Shown here in pieces: positions 11,050 to 22,045 of a stretch of 64,000 nt of DNA. Source of the DNA: Plasmodium vivax (taxonomy: Eukaryota > Apicomplexa > Aconoidasida > Haemosporida > Plasmodiidae); assembly GCF_000002415.2 (NCBI RefSeq), contig NC_009916.1, positions 558,001 through 622,000 of the forward strand, read 5' to 3'. A program made the position numbers and the translations under genes. The notes beneath the pieces were generated by a model. That model had not been told where the DNA came from, searched no databases, and was given only the letters and a program-made list of their open reading frames with translations. Numbering within the stretch: the stretch's first letter is position 1; every line of letters begins with the position of its first letter.

Positions 11050-14000
11050 ATGGGCGTAGAGAAGAACCCGCCGCACGTGGCGCTCAAACTGAGTGACGTG
11101 TTTGCCACAGATAAGAAGCCCCCCCAAGCGAGTGCGCAGCACCAGCAGAGCAGCAACCCAAACGATGAGGAATCCACAGAGAAGTCGAAAAACATTCTGA
11201 ACAAGTACAGAGTGACCAAACTGAACAATGGAGAGTTTAACAATATTTATGTGAAGAATGAGTTTTTTAAAGATAGAGCGAAGACGAATGAATTGAGGCA
11301 ACCGAATTGGGAGGTAAAGGCTCTCCCCAAAGGAGGCGAGGACTCTACGAATGGGGACCACCCAGTGAAGGATGGGAAGGAAGAAGATCCCCAGAAAAAA
11401 ATTAACAGCTCGGTTAAATTATGTAGGAGGAAAATTCACAAACAAAGCAACCTGCTTATGTCGAATGGGACCATCGGACTAGTTGTGCACAACGGAGTAA
11501 TGTGCCTGTCGATGAAGGGCCAACAGTGCTTCGTCATCACAAGTGCCAAAAATGCATTCAATGTTTTGGACCCTCATAAACTTAGGAAAGCCTACACATC
11601 CGAGCACTACCCGGAAGACATACAAAATTTGTACTGCGCGAATGGGTACGTCTACGTGATTTTCCGAAAGAAGGTTTACAAGGTGAATGAGTCTGGGGGG
11701 AAAAAGATCTTCTCCCTGGAGGATGACCTGCATAGCATCGTGAACATTTTGACCGTGTGCGATTACCTGCTGACGTATAGCAAGAAGGAGATAGTCATAT
11801 GGAACGACGCCCATAAGGAGGGGTGCGATAGCGACGGTTTTGTTAGCGACGCAGGGAGTGAGGTGGGGAGGGGAGAAGAGGTCCCTAGTGAGGAGAAAGC
11901 GTCGAAAAAGGGAGAAGGCGAAACCCCTGATGTGGATAAAACCGCTAATGAGGGAGAAGGCGAAAGCCCTGATGTGGATAAAACCGCGAAGGGAGGAGAT
12001 ACCCCCCTCGCGGGGGACGCAACCCTGAGGGGCTGCCCAAACGAGAAAAGGCACCTATTCAAAAGGATCCTCCTATTTGACGACCACTCCGATGTCGAAA
12101 TACGCTCAGTCATCCACCCCCCAGGGTACATAAACAAAGTGATCATCCTGACGAGTGAAAATAAAATATACCTGTACAACATTAATAAGGAGAAAATCAT
12201 CCACGAGTATAGCGCTCTCCAGAGTATCCACTTGAGTAGCGAAAAGGATGTAAAAGTGATCACCTTAACAACGAAGAAGGACCAACTGTGCGTAGTAACG
12301 TCGACCAATGAGCTTCACATAATCAACACGGAGAGAGACGAACTGGTGTACTCAAAAAATATACACATGAATGAGGATAAAATTACCTGCGTGCAGTTCT
12401 ATAACTACTCCTTTAATGGGGAAAGCATGTCCGTCATTTTGGTAGGCACCCAGTTAGGGAAGGTCATCATGATCGACCCGAACAGTAGTAACTATTTCAT
12501 TTTGAGAGATGCACACGATTGTGTGAAGGCCATATTGATACCTCCGCAAAGTGGGGGGTACCTATTCACGGTGGGCCAAAGGGACAACAAAATCAATCTG
12601 CTCAACTTGCATAAGTCTACGTTCACCTTGGATGTCATGAAGAGAAGAAACAGTTGCGTTGGACGCATCAATAATGTGAAATATCTCGACGATGAAAAAT
12701 TTAAAATAATAGTTTCGGCAAATGAGGGAAATAAACGGGAAGGAAATCTCTACATCTTAAACCCTCACTGCCCTGAACAGAATAAAGACTTTTCGTGGAA
12801 CAAAAAAATTAACCTCATAGATAGGACCATCATCGATTTTGATATTAACCCTAATAGGCACTACGACTGGAATAATATACTCGTGTGTGTGAGGGACTCT
12901 CCGCGCGTTTACTTGGCCTCCTCCTACAAGAAAGTCATAGACAACGTGTTTTTGGCCCTCCCCAACGACATTATCAGTGGGGCTTCCAAAGAGCGCATGC
13001 AGAGAAGGGGGAAAGGGGCAGCAAAGGGGAGAGGCCAAGGAGTGGAACCGCGTGCAGATGATGATAACCCCAACGGAGTGAGGGAGGGCCTCTTCGACTG
13101 GATACATAATCTCTCAAATCAAGCGCAGCAAAGTCCCAGAGAATCCAAAGAGGAAGAGTACAAAATTTTTGAAGACTACAACGAACATCATAGCGACTTA
13201 GAAGAGGATCAAAAAGAAATAGGAAGGAGGAGAAAAAGCGCAACGAGCGTGTTGATATCCACGTGTGGGCACATTGGCATCGTGGGGTACAGCGATGGGG
13301 AAATCCATTCCTTCAACATGCAATCGGCAACGTACAAAAATGAGTACAAGCTGAATAAGTACTCCTTCAAATCGAAGGCACACCTAAATGGAGATATTTT
13401 GAAGCTCTACCGATACGGCATAAGCAATTTCGTGTCCGCCTCAAACAGCAAGGAAGATCTTTACCTAAGGGTGTGGAACATATACACAAGTGAGTTAATA
13501 TACTCCTACTGTATCAGAAAGGAGTACCTAAACAGCGGTCATTATAAAAGGAATCCAAACGGTGATGAAGTTACCATCGCTTCCTTCTACCACTTTAACA
13601 TCCTCACTGTGGTGTGCCTTTCAAATAACCACACGGTGATTCTAGACATTGAGCAGAAATGCATAACCAGAAAATTCGATTTCGCCTATGCAGTTACCAA
13701 TGCCACCTTCAGTGCAGACAACAGATTAATTCTATTCGCTCTAAAGAATAAAACCCTATTGTTGTACGAAATTATATCCAACACGTTCATCGATTACTTG
13801 CGGTTCAAAAGTCACATCACGTCAATGGTCTACAATGACGTCTACCTATTCACTGCGCACAGCGATGCGGAGAACTATCTTTACTCATTTACGAATAAAA
13901 ATCTTTTCAACAGCAACAACTACGTGGTTAATGATTATCGGTCCTTTGGCGCCTTTCTCATGGAGGAGCTATCTGACGGTGAAAGCTCCAACGGGTGCCG

Positions 14001-15468
14001 CGAACCGAGCGTTGGGAAACTCATCGGGATGGACTGCGACGTGGAGGATGAATGCCCGAATGGTAGAGATACATTACCAGGGGACTCCTCTGGCAAACCC
14101 CACTCAGAGACCATCCATGACGGACCGCTCAACTCAGCGCAGTCCATCGAACCGTACAAATCTAGCGAAAAACAAATCAACAAAAATTTACTCACCATGT
14201 CTGGATTTAGCATGTCCAAGATTGCCTATATCATCTTCCTAGACAAGATAAAGGAAAAATGCAGGGTGCAAGAGAGCGTAAAGAAAAACGAAGAAATCCC
14301 CTTTTTCCTCAGCGCCCAGCTGGACAGAAATGTGGAGTACGCAGAGGGGAGGGAGCTGCAGTTTTTGCAAAACATCACCAAGGGGGAGGAAGCGGTTGAT
14401 AAAGCGGTTGACGAAGCGGTTGACGACGTGGTTGATGAAGCGGTTGACGAAGCGGTTGACGAAGCGGTTGACGAAGCGGGAGACAACGTGGCTGACGAAG
14501 CGGTTGACAAAGTTGCTGACGTGGCTGACAACGCGCCTGACGAAGAGCGTAACCAGGTGGACGCCCCCGGCGACGGCCACGCGAAGCCCAAGGCGAAACC
14601 CCGAAAAACGAAAAACAACAAAAACAGACACATCACCAAGGTGGATAAAATCGAAATGCCCATATCCAAGCTGCAGGAAATGCTCGCCCAAAACGAGGAC
14701 TCCTACATCAGTAAATGCGAAAGAGAGAAAAAAAAAGCGGCACATGGGGGAAGCACCCCCTCGTTATGCAGCAGAAAAGGTGTTTACAATGTAAAACTGC
14801 TCACATGCTCCTTTTTTTTGTGCGTACAATACATTAATTTCCATTTTCTTTCCCCTTTTACCTCTCATTTAGACGTCTTGAAGTACCTGATGGGACTCTC
14901 CCCATCCGGGGTGCACTTCAACATCCTCTGTTTGAGCTCCAGGGACGAGGTTAAATTTCTGCCCGCGCAGTTTCCGCCTGTCCAAGGCATGCACCTGTGC
15001 ACGTACTTAAGTGCGTATAATCACATATGCAGGCATATACACCTATTTACGTATTTATCCCCCCCCTTTTTTTTTTAGCTGGAAAACATGATGAACTTCT
15101 TCATTTATCACGTCAAAACGAACGACAACATCGACCTGATTCAAGCATACATATTCATATTTTTAAAAGTGAGGCTCGCATATTTTATTTGGTGCAAAAG
15201 CCCCGCTGTAGAGGCGGCAAGAGGGGTGCGCTCATGGGTGCAATTCGCCGGGTGATAAGCATATGTAGATTATATTTGTGTGTACTATTTTTTTTTTTTT
15301 TTTTTCCAGGCGCACGGCAAAAAGCTGCTGAAAACGAAAGACAAAAAACTTCGGAACACCACGGAGGTGCTGCTGCAAGAGATACAAGCGAGCTGGTCGA
15401 ATATCAACTTCTTATTTGAAAGCGTTATTTTTTTTATCAAGTTTTTAACAAATATACAGCTGGAGTGA
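11050..15468 (+). CDS. UTP21: UTP21/WDR36 homologue, U3 snoRNP (SSU processome) protein
   Basis: Nucleolar WD-repeat scaffold protein of the small-subunit processome, needed for 18S rRNA maturation. Exons: 11050-14710, 14873-14949, 15079-15168, 15310-15468, giving 1328 residues; phases agree. Evidence for the family: WD-like blades through the large first exon, including SVIHPPGYINKVIIL and CGHIGIVGYSDGEIHSFNMQ; then the UTP21-specific C-terminal region with IPFFLSAQ, a LKYLMGLSPSGVHF segment, and DLIQAYIFIFLKAHG across the last junction, as in WDR36. The donor at 14711 was chosen over one at 14780 because it gives a tighter family match. Charged inserts, such as the Asp-Glu-Ala-Val repeat at 14392-14530, make it longer than the usual ~900 residues. 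The start at 11050 is a judgement: the frame stays open upstream to an ATG at 10618. Confidence 0.85.
14392..14530 (+). repeat. 12-bp repeat encoding EAVD in UTP21
   Basis: About a dozen imperfect copies of GCGGTTGACGAA in frame, encoding repeated Glu-Ala-Val-Asp. The insert sits between the UTP21-specific IPFFLSAQ region and the C-terminal helical region, so it is probably a disordered acidic linker. Confidence 0.85.
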
Positions 15469-16338
15469 CGCTGCCATGGGGGGTGAACCACACACCAGTC
15501 GTTAGCGCATCTGTTCCATGCGCCTTTTTGTGTGCACCCATTTTGCGCCTCTCAGTTCCTCCCACCCTGCGCAAATTTGCGTTCGGGTCAGCGGTAAGCC
15601 AACAATCCCGTCACCACAAAAGCGCAGCAAAAAATGGCAGGAATTATCTCGTAGACGCACATTCCTTACAGTTGGCGCCATTTTACCAAACTGCTCAGTG
15701 CGTGATGTGATTGTACATTTGTGTAATTATAATTCGTACCATGTCAAAATGTCGTTCGCGCGACTATTGCCCCTCTTTTAAGCGATACAGCGACATGGCG
15801 CCTTTTCATTACTTGTTTCGTAAAAGGGCGACTCGCAATTCGTTTGCCGATTCGTTTTGAATTTGTTTTTTTACTTCGTTTTTTACTTCGTTCTTTAGTG
15901 CATTTTTTATTGCATTTTTTTACTGCTTTATTTTACTGCGTTTCATTCGAGACTCCCCTTCCTTCAACTTTTTTCAAAACGCCCCTTGAATTGCTCTTCA
16001 AGCTATTCTTCAACCTTTAACTGCGTGTAATGCCCCAATTTTGCACTTACCATGTGGGCATATCAGCACATGCGCGTGGACCATTTGCCTCACGTCCACC
16101 TTCAAAAAGCTTCGCAAAAAGGGTTGTCAAACATGTAGGAGCAATTTTGTTAAGCTAATTACTCCGTGTTTGAACTTTGCAACTTTGCGACTTGTCCGTG
16201 ATGGCTGCTACACATTGGTGGCTCTTTTCTTGGTAACCCGCTTGTCAAACTTGTCTTTTTGCATATGTACACCAAATTGACCACACGAAAGGGGGCGAAC
16301 AATTCTTATAAATCGTGAGGAGGGCACCCCTTTTTACT
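15469..16338. other. Convergent 3' spacer
   Basis: About 870 bp between the stop codons of UTP21 (+) and the small mitoribosomal-like gene (-). It is T-rich around 15850-15950 with TTTTTTACTTCG-like units. I see no gene in it; it probably holds both 3' UTRs. Confidence 0.5.
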
Positions 16339-17362
16339 TTAAAAGGAATTCTCATTATTCTCCAACAAGTTTACCTTCATAAAGTTCTTGTGCACTACGG
16401 GAAGGGGGCAGAAAAGAAGCAAAAAAATGATAAAAAAAAGTAACCCCCAGCGCGGTATTTCATTATATGCTCCCTTATATCAAGTGAAGCGGACACACAC
16501 ATATCAACATGTGCTTATGTACATGTACGTATCCACTTGGTAACACCCGTACATGTGTGTGAACTTTTTTTTTTTCTCTCCTTACTTTGCTGCTGATCTT
16601 CGTCAATCACTCGCTGAATTTCTGGCAAGTCGTAATTCTCCGGGTTAAACCTGCAGTTGCGAAGGGCAAATGGTTACACCCGTAATGGTGAAGAAGTCTA
16701 CATGTTGGCAGGGAACGGCGCAAATTGGACCAAAGGAATAAACGTTAGGTTGTCCAAACCGCCAATAATTCAAGTGCAACTTTTAACACGAAAAAAATAG
16801 GCATATTTTAATTCAAAGAAGTTGCGAAAAAAAACGACTAGCCAAACACACACTCGGGTAAAAAAAAAAAAAAAAAAAAAAATATAACCAAATGGCACTT
16901 TTGAGTAACAAAAAAAAAAAAAAAAAAAAAGCTAGCTAGCTAGCTAACTTGAAAACTTTGCTATTTTGCATCTCAATTTCTATCAGAGGTTCTTCATTAT
17001 AACTGCGTTGGTAAGGGGAAAAACAAAATTAAAGCAAAAGGTGAGAACTATAAAGGGACGTCACAAAACTGCCTGTATGTAGAGTTGGGCAAGCGCCGTG
17101 ACACGGGCTGTCATTCGCCATTTCACTCCACAGTTTGCCAATCCACCCATTCGTTTTTCTTTTTTTTGGCTTTTTCCTATTACTCAATTAACTCCAGCTT
17201 GTATTCCAGATCGAGGAACTTGTCTTTTTTCTGCTGCGTTTCAATATGATAAATTAAGCTACGGCAGTTGTCATTGTACGCGGCGCAGGGGTTGTACTTT
17301 ATCTTAATTTTTTTTATGTAGGCTAAAAAATTGACCTTTGGGAAGAAGTTAAACTTTGGCAT
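16339..17362 (-). CDS. Small four-exon gene, possible mitoribosomal mL43/S25-type protein
   Basis: Exons on the minus strand: 17362-17184, 17002-16949, 16650-16586, 16394-16339. All borders are GT-AG, all phases agree, and the product is 117 residues ending NNENSF. The exon joins restore conserved-looking stretches such as ELIDYNEEPLIEIEMQNSK and KVFKFNPENYDLPEIQ, which supports a real gene. The pattern (an early Cys-Arg-Ser-Leu segment followed by a helix, then a beta-rich part with a Pro-Leu-Ile core, then an Ile-rich final helix) resembles the L51/S25/CI-B8 domain of mitochondrial ribosomal proteins mL43 and mS25. That family call is tentative, as the sequence is divergent and short. The third intron is short and A-rich on the plus strand; the middle intron holds two long poly-T runs. 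Confidence 0.7.
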
Positions 17363-18113
17363 TATAGCAAACGGTATTTATACGATATGAAGAGTCCGAA
17401 TTGGGGGGAGTGAAATAAGAAGGGAACACTTTTTGAGGTGTTTATAAAAATGGAGGGGTGGCGGAAGAGCTGCACTTATTTTGTGTCCTTCTGTGGGGGA
17501 GGGGTGGTGCCCAAATAGAGCTCTCAATATGACATGTGTATGTGTTTAAAAACTGGCCACGCTTCTTCACATACATACATGCGTACATGTTTTAAAAAAA
17601 ATAACGCAAAAAAGGGTTAGCGGTGTTTCGTAATATTTTTACACTAAAAAAAAAAAAAAGGCACGCAACACATCCGCTCGTGCGCAACGTGCGTATGTTT
17701 ATCCGCGCACGAGCCGATTGAATGACGATAAGGGGAAGTACCCACACAGGTGTTTTAAAAATAAAATGCGTAACTTTTAAAAAGAGGAGACTACTTTTAT
17801 AAAAACAAATAAATGTTCCCTTTGCTGCTATTCAAAAGGGGCACCTCTCTTGGGGTTCCTTTTTTTTTCCTTAGAGAGGGTTATACATCTCAATGCGCAT
17901 GTTATGATTTTTTTTTTTTTTTTTTCCAATGCTTCACATATGCCTATGTGCACGCGCGTAACGCTGCGCTTTTGGAACGTTCCGCTTTTCCGCCATGTGC
18001 AACTCGGCGAGGCGAATGCAGATGTTTCTACACGTACAGGAGTGTTTAGAGGGGATGGCCAATTTGTGCCCCTTTTCGCTGCCACTAAAAGGGCGGCCCG
18101 GCTACTGCTCCCC
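17363..18113. other. Spacer upstream of the mL43-like gene
   Basis: About 750 bp between two minus-strand genes: the upstream region of the small mitoribosomal-like gene and the 3' region of the SNF2 gene. It contains A and T runs near 17645 and 17910. No supported gene. Confidence 0.45.
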
Positions 18114-20747
18114 CTAGTGCAACTCCGTTTTGTACCGCTTGCTGACAATAATCGGCGAGGTGCTGTCCGAAGAGCAATCATTCGTTGGAGTGCCGTACGA
18201 CCGCTTCTTTGCACAATCGGACTTTTCAGCGGATTTCTCACTGGACTTGAAGAAATCGCGTATGTCCCTATCCCGTTTGGTGTTACTACTGGCGCTTTCA
18301 AACGATTTGTTATGTTCGGATGACTTCCTCCTAACTTTGGGTGTCGTGACTAACGAGGTGGGATAGGACTTATTCGTATCATTGGTTAAGTCTATCATAA
18401 ATTTGTCAAACTTATTTACCTCCTTCACATTTAGTGAGTCTTCCATTCCATTCAAAGCCGTGGTAAGGGTGTTCCATTTTCTGTTAATAATTTTCCAGAC
18501 AATTTCATCAATGGTATTTTGTGCAATTAAATAATGGATGTTGACAACTTCATGGGTGGTACCAATTCTGTGTGCCCGATCTTCTGCTTGTATTATTTGC
18601 CCGGGTACCCAGTACAACTCTCCAAAAACGACTGTATTGGCAGCAGTTAGGTTTAACCCTATCCCGCAGGCAGTCAACGACAGTAAAGCAATTTTCACAT
18701 GGTCATCATTTTGGAAGCTCTTAATGTACACTTCTCTTTTTTCAATGGGGGTTAATCCATCTACTCGTATAAACATGGTTTTTTTCTCCCTCAGAAAATC
18801 GTCAATTTCGTCCATCACTAATTTGTGGTGACAGAAGAGGAGGAACTTGATGTCGGCATCGATCAGGTAGGTGATATACTCCTTTATGGCTTTCACTTTT
18901 GCATAACCCGTCATTTTGAATAGGTGCGAAATGGAGACATTCTCTTCGTCGCCCCTGTTGGGAATGCCACTAGCAGTTTGGCCATACCCGTACTCATTAC
19001 CCCCGCTTGGGAATGGCAACTCGTCCAAATCGTCCGAAATGTTGATATTTTTTTTTGACTCTAATTTTCTGTGGTAGGTAATAATTTCGCTTAACTCTTT
19101 GGGGGGTATTTCCACAGGAATTTTGGACCTCAGTTTTTCTGGCAGTTCCTTCAAAACGTCTTTTTTTAACCTCCTTATCATAATCGTGTTAGTCAGAAAT
19201 AGGTGCAACTCCTCTGTGTGTTTGCACCCAACGTACTCGATCTTTCTCGTGTAGATATTTTTGTCCTTAAAGCAGTACCTTTCGCAAAACTCATGGTAAT
19301 TAAAAAGGTTCGGAATAATGCTAGACACCTGTTCGTACAATTCAGACGGTTTGTTCAAAGCTGGGGTACCTGATAGCAGGACACACCTCTTGGCACTCCT
19401 AATAATGGGGGTGATCGCTTTCGTTCTCTTTGAAAAGGAGTTTTTCAAATAGTGGGACTCATCACATACGATCGATTTGTACTTATTCTGGTACTTATCA
19501 TTTTTGGTCATCAGTTCGTAGGAAATTATAATCATTTTGCAATTTCGTGGGACGTCTGTTTTTCCACTCTTCACAACACAGATTTGATCTTCTGTCAACA
19601 AATGAGATAACCATCGTAGTGCCTGATCCTTCCATTGAAACCGGATGGAAGACGGACAAACAACGATGAATGGCCAGTCCTCCTGATAAAATGCCATCAA
19701 AGCTAACGCTTGTAACGTTTTTCCCAATCCCATTTCGTCCCCTATTAAGACTCTCCCATTTTTTTTTAAACCAAAAAAAACTCCTTCTCTTTGAAAATTT
19801 TTCAACTCTGCACTTAGCTTGTCTCCCACAAGGATATCCATTTTGTCATAATTCTTTTTCGTGTATGGACATAAAGTACTCGTCAAAATACTTGCAGTCA
19901 TTTCGGAAACTTTTTGTGGCTCCGAAAATCGGCTGTACTGTTTAAAACACTTTAGCAAAAAATTGGGGATGCTCTGTATGCCTCCCAAGATGGTACACTT
20001 CTCTTTCAAATTGGACAGCACGTATTCGTATTTATCTGCTTCGAACGTGATGCAAGAATAGTTATTCGTTTTCTTTAATGTTGGGTTAAATTCGGATAAT
20101 ATTTTGAACAGCTCTTTCGGGACGAAGTTTTTAAAGCTAGCGAATTTCCTACCACCTCCATTGCTGTTGTTATCCTTTTGCACAATCTTAAATGTGTCAT
20201 CACTAAAAATTTCAAACGCCACTATGATATCAAATTCGGCCTTCTCTCCCTTTTCGCTCTTATTATAACTGTTGCTTATTTCATTCATTATGCTTTGCTC
20301 GTACGTTTTGTATTCCCTGCTATTCATTTTGTTCACCGATTTTGCCCCTTCTTGGTATCCCTCCTTTTTGTAGCTTCCTCCGGGGGTGCCCACCCCTTTC
20401 AGCACTGCACTGGGGCTTCTATCATACGAGCTTCTGCTTCGGTAGGTGTCCCCGCCTCCCCTTTCTTGGGGTCCATCCCAGGTGTTGCCTTCCCACCCCT
20501 GGCCGCGCGAGCAGTTCGCAGGGGATTTGCCGCCAAATTGGTCAAGGTGGTCAAGCCGGCCCGGCTGCCCCTTCTCCCCTGACTGCCCCCTTTCCCCCTT
20601 CTCCCTCTCCAGGACATACTCCTTGAACTGGATTAGCGACCCCGAGGGGTTCTCCAGGTTCTTCACCCACGTCACGTACGACTTGTGCTTCTCGAACACC
20701 TCCTCGAAGGTCTTCCCGTTGTACTTGCCGAAGTTGAACGTCCCCAT
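18114..20747 (-). CDS. SMARCAL1/ZRANB3-like SNF2 annealing helicase
   Basis: Intronless, 877 residues. SNF2 ATPase with Walker A DEMGLGKT near residue 337, a DESH-box (DESHYLKN) near residue 426, GTPALNKPSELYEQ, and a helicase C-lobe with QAEDRAHRIGTTHEV near residue 715. The DESH-box and the GTPA-x3-P-x-ELY motif are those of SMARCAL1 and ZRANB3, which reanneal DNA and remodel stalled replication forks. Upstream of the motor, residues about 200-255 resemble a HARP domain. Residues 3-48 (FGKYNGKTFEEV, then YVTWVK) resemble the small ExoX C-terminal/DUF3820 module. The C-terminal tail has DIRDFFKSS, a degenerate PCNA-binding-like box. Expected nuclear. The ATG at 20747 is directly preceded by a GCGG repeat. 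Annealing activity is inferred. Confidence 0.87.
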   Translation of the reverse strand: MGTFNFGKYNGKTFEEVFEKHKSYVTWVKNLENPSGSLIQFKEYVLEREKGERGQSGEKGQPGRLDHLDQFGGKSPANCSRGQGWEGNTWDGPQERGGGDTYRSRSSYDRSPSAVLKGVGTPGGSYKKEGYQEGAKSVNKMNSREYKTYEQSIMNEISNSYNKSEKGEKAEFDIIVAFEIFSDDTFKIVQKDNNSNGGGRKFASFKNFVPKELFKILSEFNPTLKKTNNYSCITFEADKYEYVLSNLKEKCTILGGIQSIPNFLLKCFKQYSRFSEPQKVSEMTASILTSTLCPYTKKNYDKMDILVGDKLSAELKNFQREGVFFGLKKNGRVLIGDEMGLGKTLQALALMAFYQEDWPFIVVCPSSIRFQWKDQALRWLSHLLTEDQICVVKSGKTDVPRNCKMIIISYELMTKNDKYQNKYKSIVCDESHYLKNSFSKRTKAITPIIRSAKRCVLLSGTPALNKPSELYEQVSSIIPNLFNYHEFCERYCFKDKNIYTRKIEYVGCKHTEELHLFLTNTIMIRRLKKDVLKELPEKLRSKIPVEIPPKELSEIITYHRKLESKKNINISDDLDELPFPSGGNEYGYGQTASGIPNRGDEENVSISHLFKMTGYAKVKAIKEYITYLIDADIKFLLFCHHKLVMDEIDDFLREKKTMFIRVDGLTPIEKREVYIKSFQNDDHVKIALLSLTACGIGLNLTAANTVVFGELYWVPGQIIQAEDRAHRIGTTHEVVNIHYLIAQNTIDEIVWKIINRKWNTLTTALNGMEDSLNVKEVNKFDKFMIDLTNDTNKSYPTSLVTTPKVRRKSSEHNKSFESASSNTKRDRDIRDFFKSSEKSAEKSDCAKKRSYGTPTNDCSSDSTSPIIVSKRYKTELH

Positions 20748-20823
20748 GGCGGTTAACGAGGCGGTTAAAGAGGCGGCTAAGGGGGCGGCTAAGGGGGCGG
20801 CTAACGAGGCGGCTTACAGGGCG
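20746..20823 (+). repeat. 12-bp GCGGTTAACGAG-type repeat at the SNF2 start
   Basis: Six imperfect 12-bp units (GCGGTTAACGAG, GCGGTTAAAGAG, GCGGCTAAGGGG and variants) begin at the SNF2 start codon and extend into its 5' region. The unit resembles the GCGGTTGACGAA unit inside UTP21. Confidence 0.8.
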
Positions 20824-22045
20824 ACCAACTTGGCTCTACCTTGGCAGCCGCTTTACCAGGTGGAGAACAGCCTGGGCGGTCCTTTCTTCCGCCCCCGCTG
20901 GACGGCCAAACGTGGCGCCCACGAATTCGACCTCTCGCTCACGCAGGGCCCCTCCGCGGGTGCCCTCAAATTTCCTCTTCGCCCGTTTCGCGTGTTACTG
21001 CTTCTTTGCAGCGCGTACTGCTACTCTGCCTTTTCGTTCATGCGCATGCGTCTCCGTCGCTCTGCTCAAAAAAAAAACTACGAGGGGTGCCTCGCTGCGG
21101 TACAAATTGCTCACTTACAATGCTGTGGGCATGCCTCCCTACTCATTCACCTTTTCGATCGTGATGGAAAGACAAATGTGCCGGGAGCAGGTGGCATATT
21201 CACTGTGCCTCGCTTAAATGCCGTGCTTACGAGCTTGCGTCCCTCAATTTCGCGGTCCTTGCGTCGGAAAATTGTTTAATTCCAGCAAAGCAGCTTTCGC
21301 GCAAAACATGTTAACCCTAAGCGTGGTAATTAAAATGTTGAGTGCATATGCCAAACGGCGCAGCTTTCAATTGCCCCATCTGCTGAGAAAGAGAGAGAGT
21401 ACCATCTCGCTGGCCCCTTTTTCTTCGCAAAAAACGACCTTCTTGCGCACCCACCGATGCTCCAGCTTTTTCGACAAGCGTTTTTTTTTTTTTTTTTTTT
21501 TCCCCACCAACCTCCATGCAATTCAGAACGTGCGCATATTTTGCATTTACGTGTATACCTACAGAGTGCGCAAGAAAAGTGGCCACTTCCCCAAATGTGT
21601 CGATTTTAAAGCAAAATTGTCTCCTTTCACTTTTAAGGAAAAATTTCAGTCGAAGGGAATGCCATCAAAATGTGAAAAGTTGGAAGGTGTTCCTTTATGA
21701 ATTGTTTTTTTTTGCGGGGAAAAAAAAAAAAAAAAAATCAAGACATGCACGTAGGTACGTTGTATACATATTTTCGCAAAGGAGGGAAAATTAAAGAAGT
21801 TGCGCCATACTGCGGTGAGAGCGGCCACGCGGGGGCAAAAAGCACTCACATAGTGGCGCGCCTGTATGTTGCGGCATCCCCTTTTTGTTTTGTGGCGGGC
21901 AAAACGCACGCGTTAGGTTCTTACAAGTTGCTTCCCCCCGCGGAGTTGCGCTCCCAAAACGGATAATCAGCCGTCAAAATGTGCAATCGGAGGGGGATCG
22001 CGGGTACAATCGCGGGCACTATCCTAGGCAAAATCGCCGAGCCCC
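20824..22045. other. Spacer between SNF2 and the DUF4211-like gene
   Basis: About 1.2 kb between two minus-strand genes. It should hold the SNF2 promoter and the 3' UTR of the DUF4211-like gene. There are runs of T at 21481-21500 and A at 21721-21737. The open frame on the plus strand at 20446-21279 overlaps SNF2 antisense and shows no family features. Confidence 0.45.

Noticed and set aside
20446..21279. 277-codon frame on the plus strand
   Set aside because: It overlaps the SNF2 gene antisense and shows no family motif; GC-rich antisense frames are common here.
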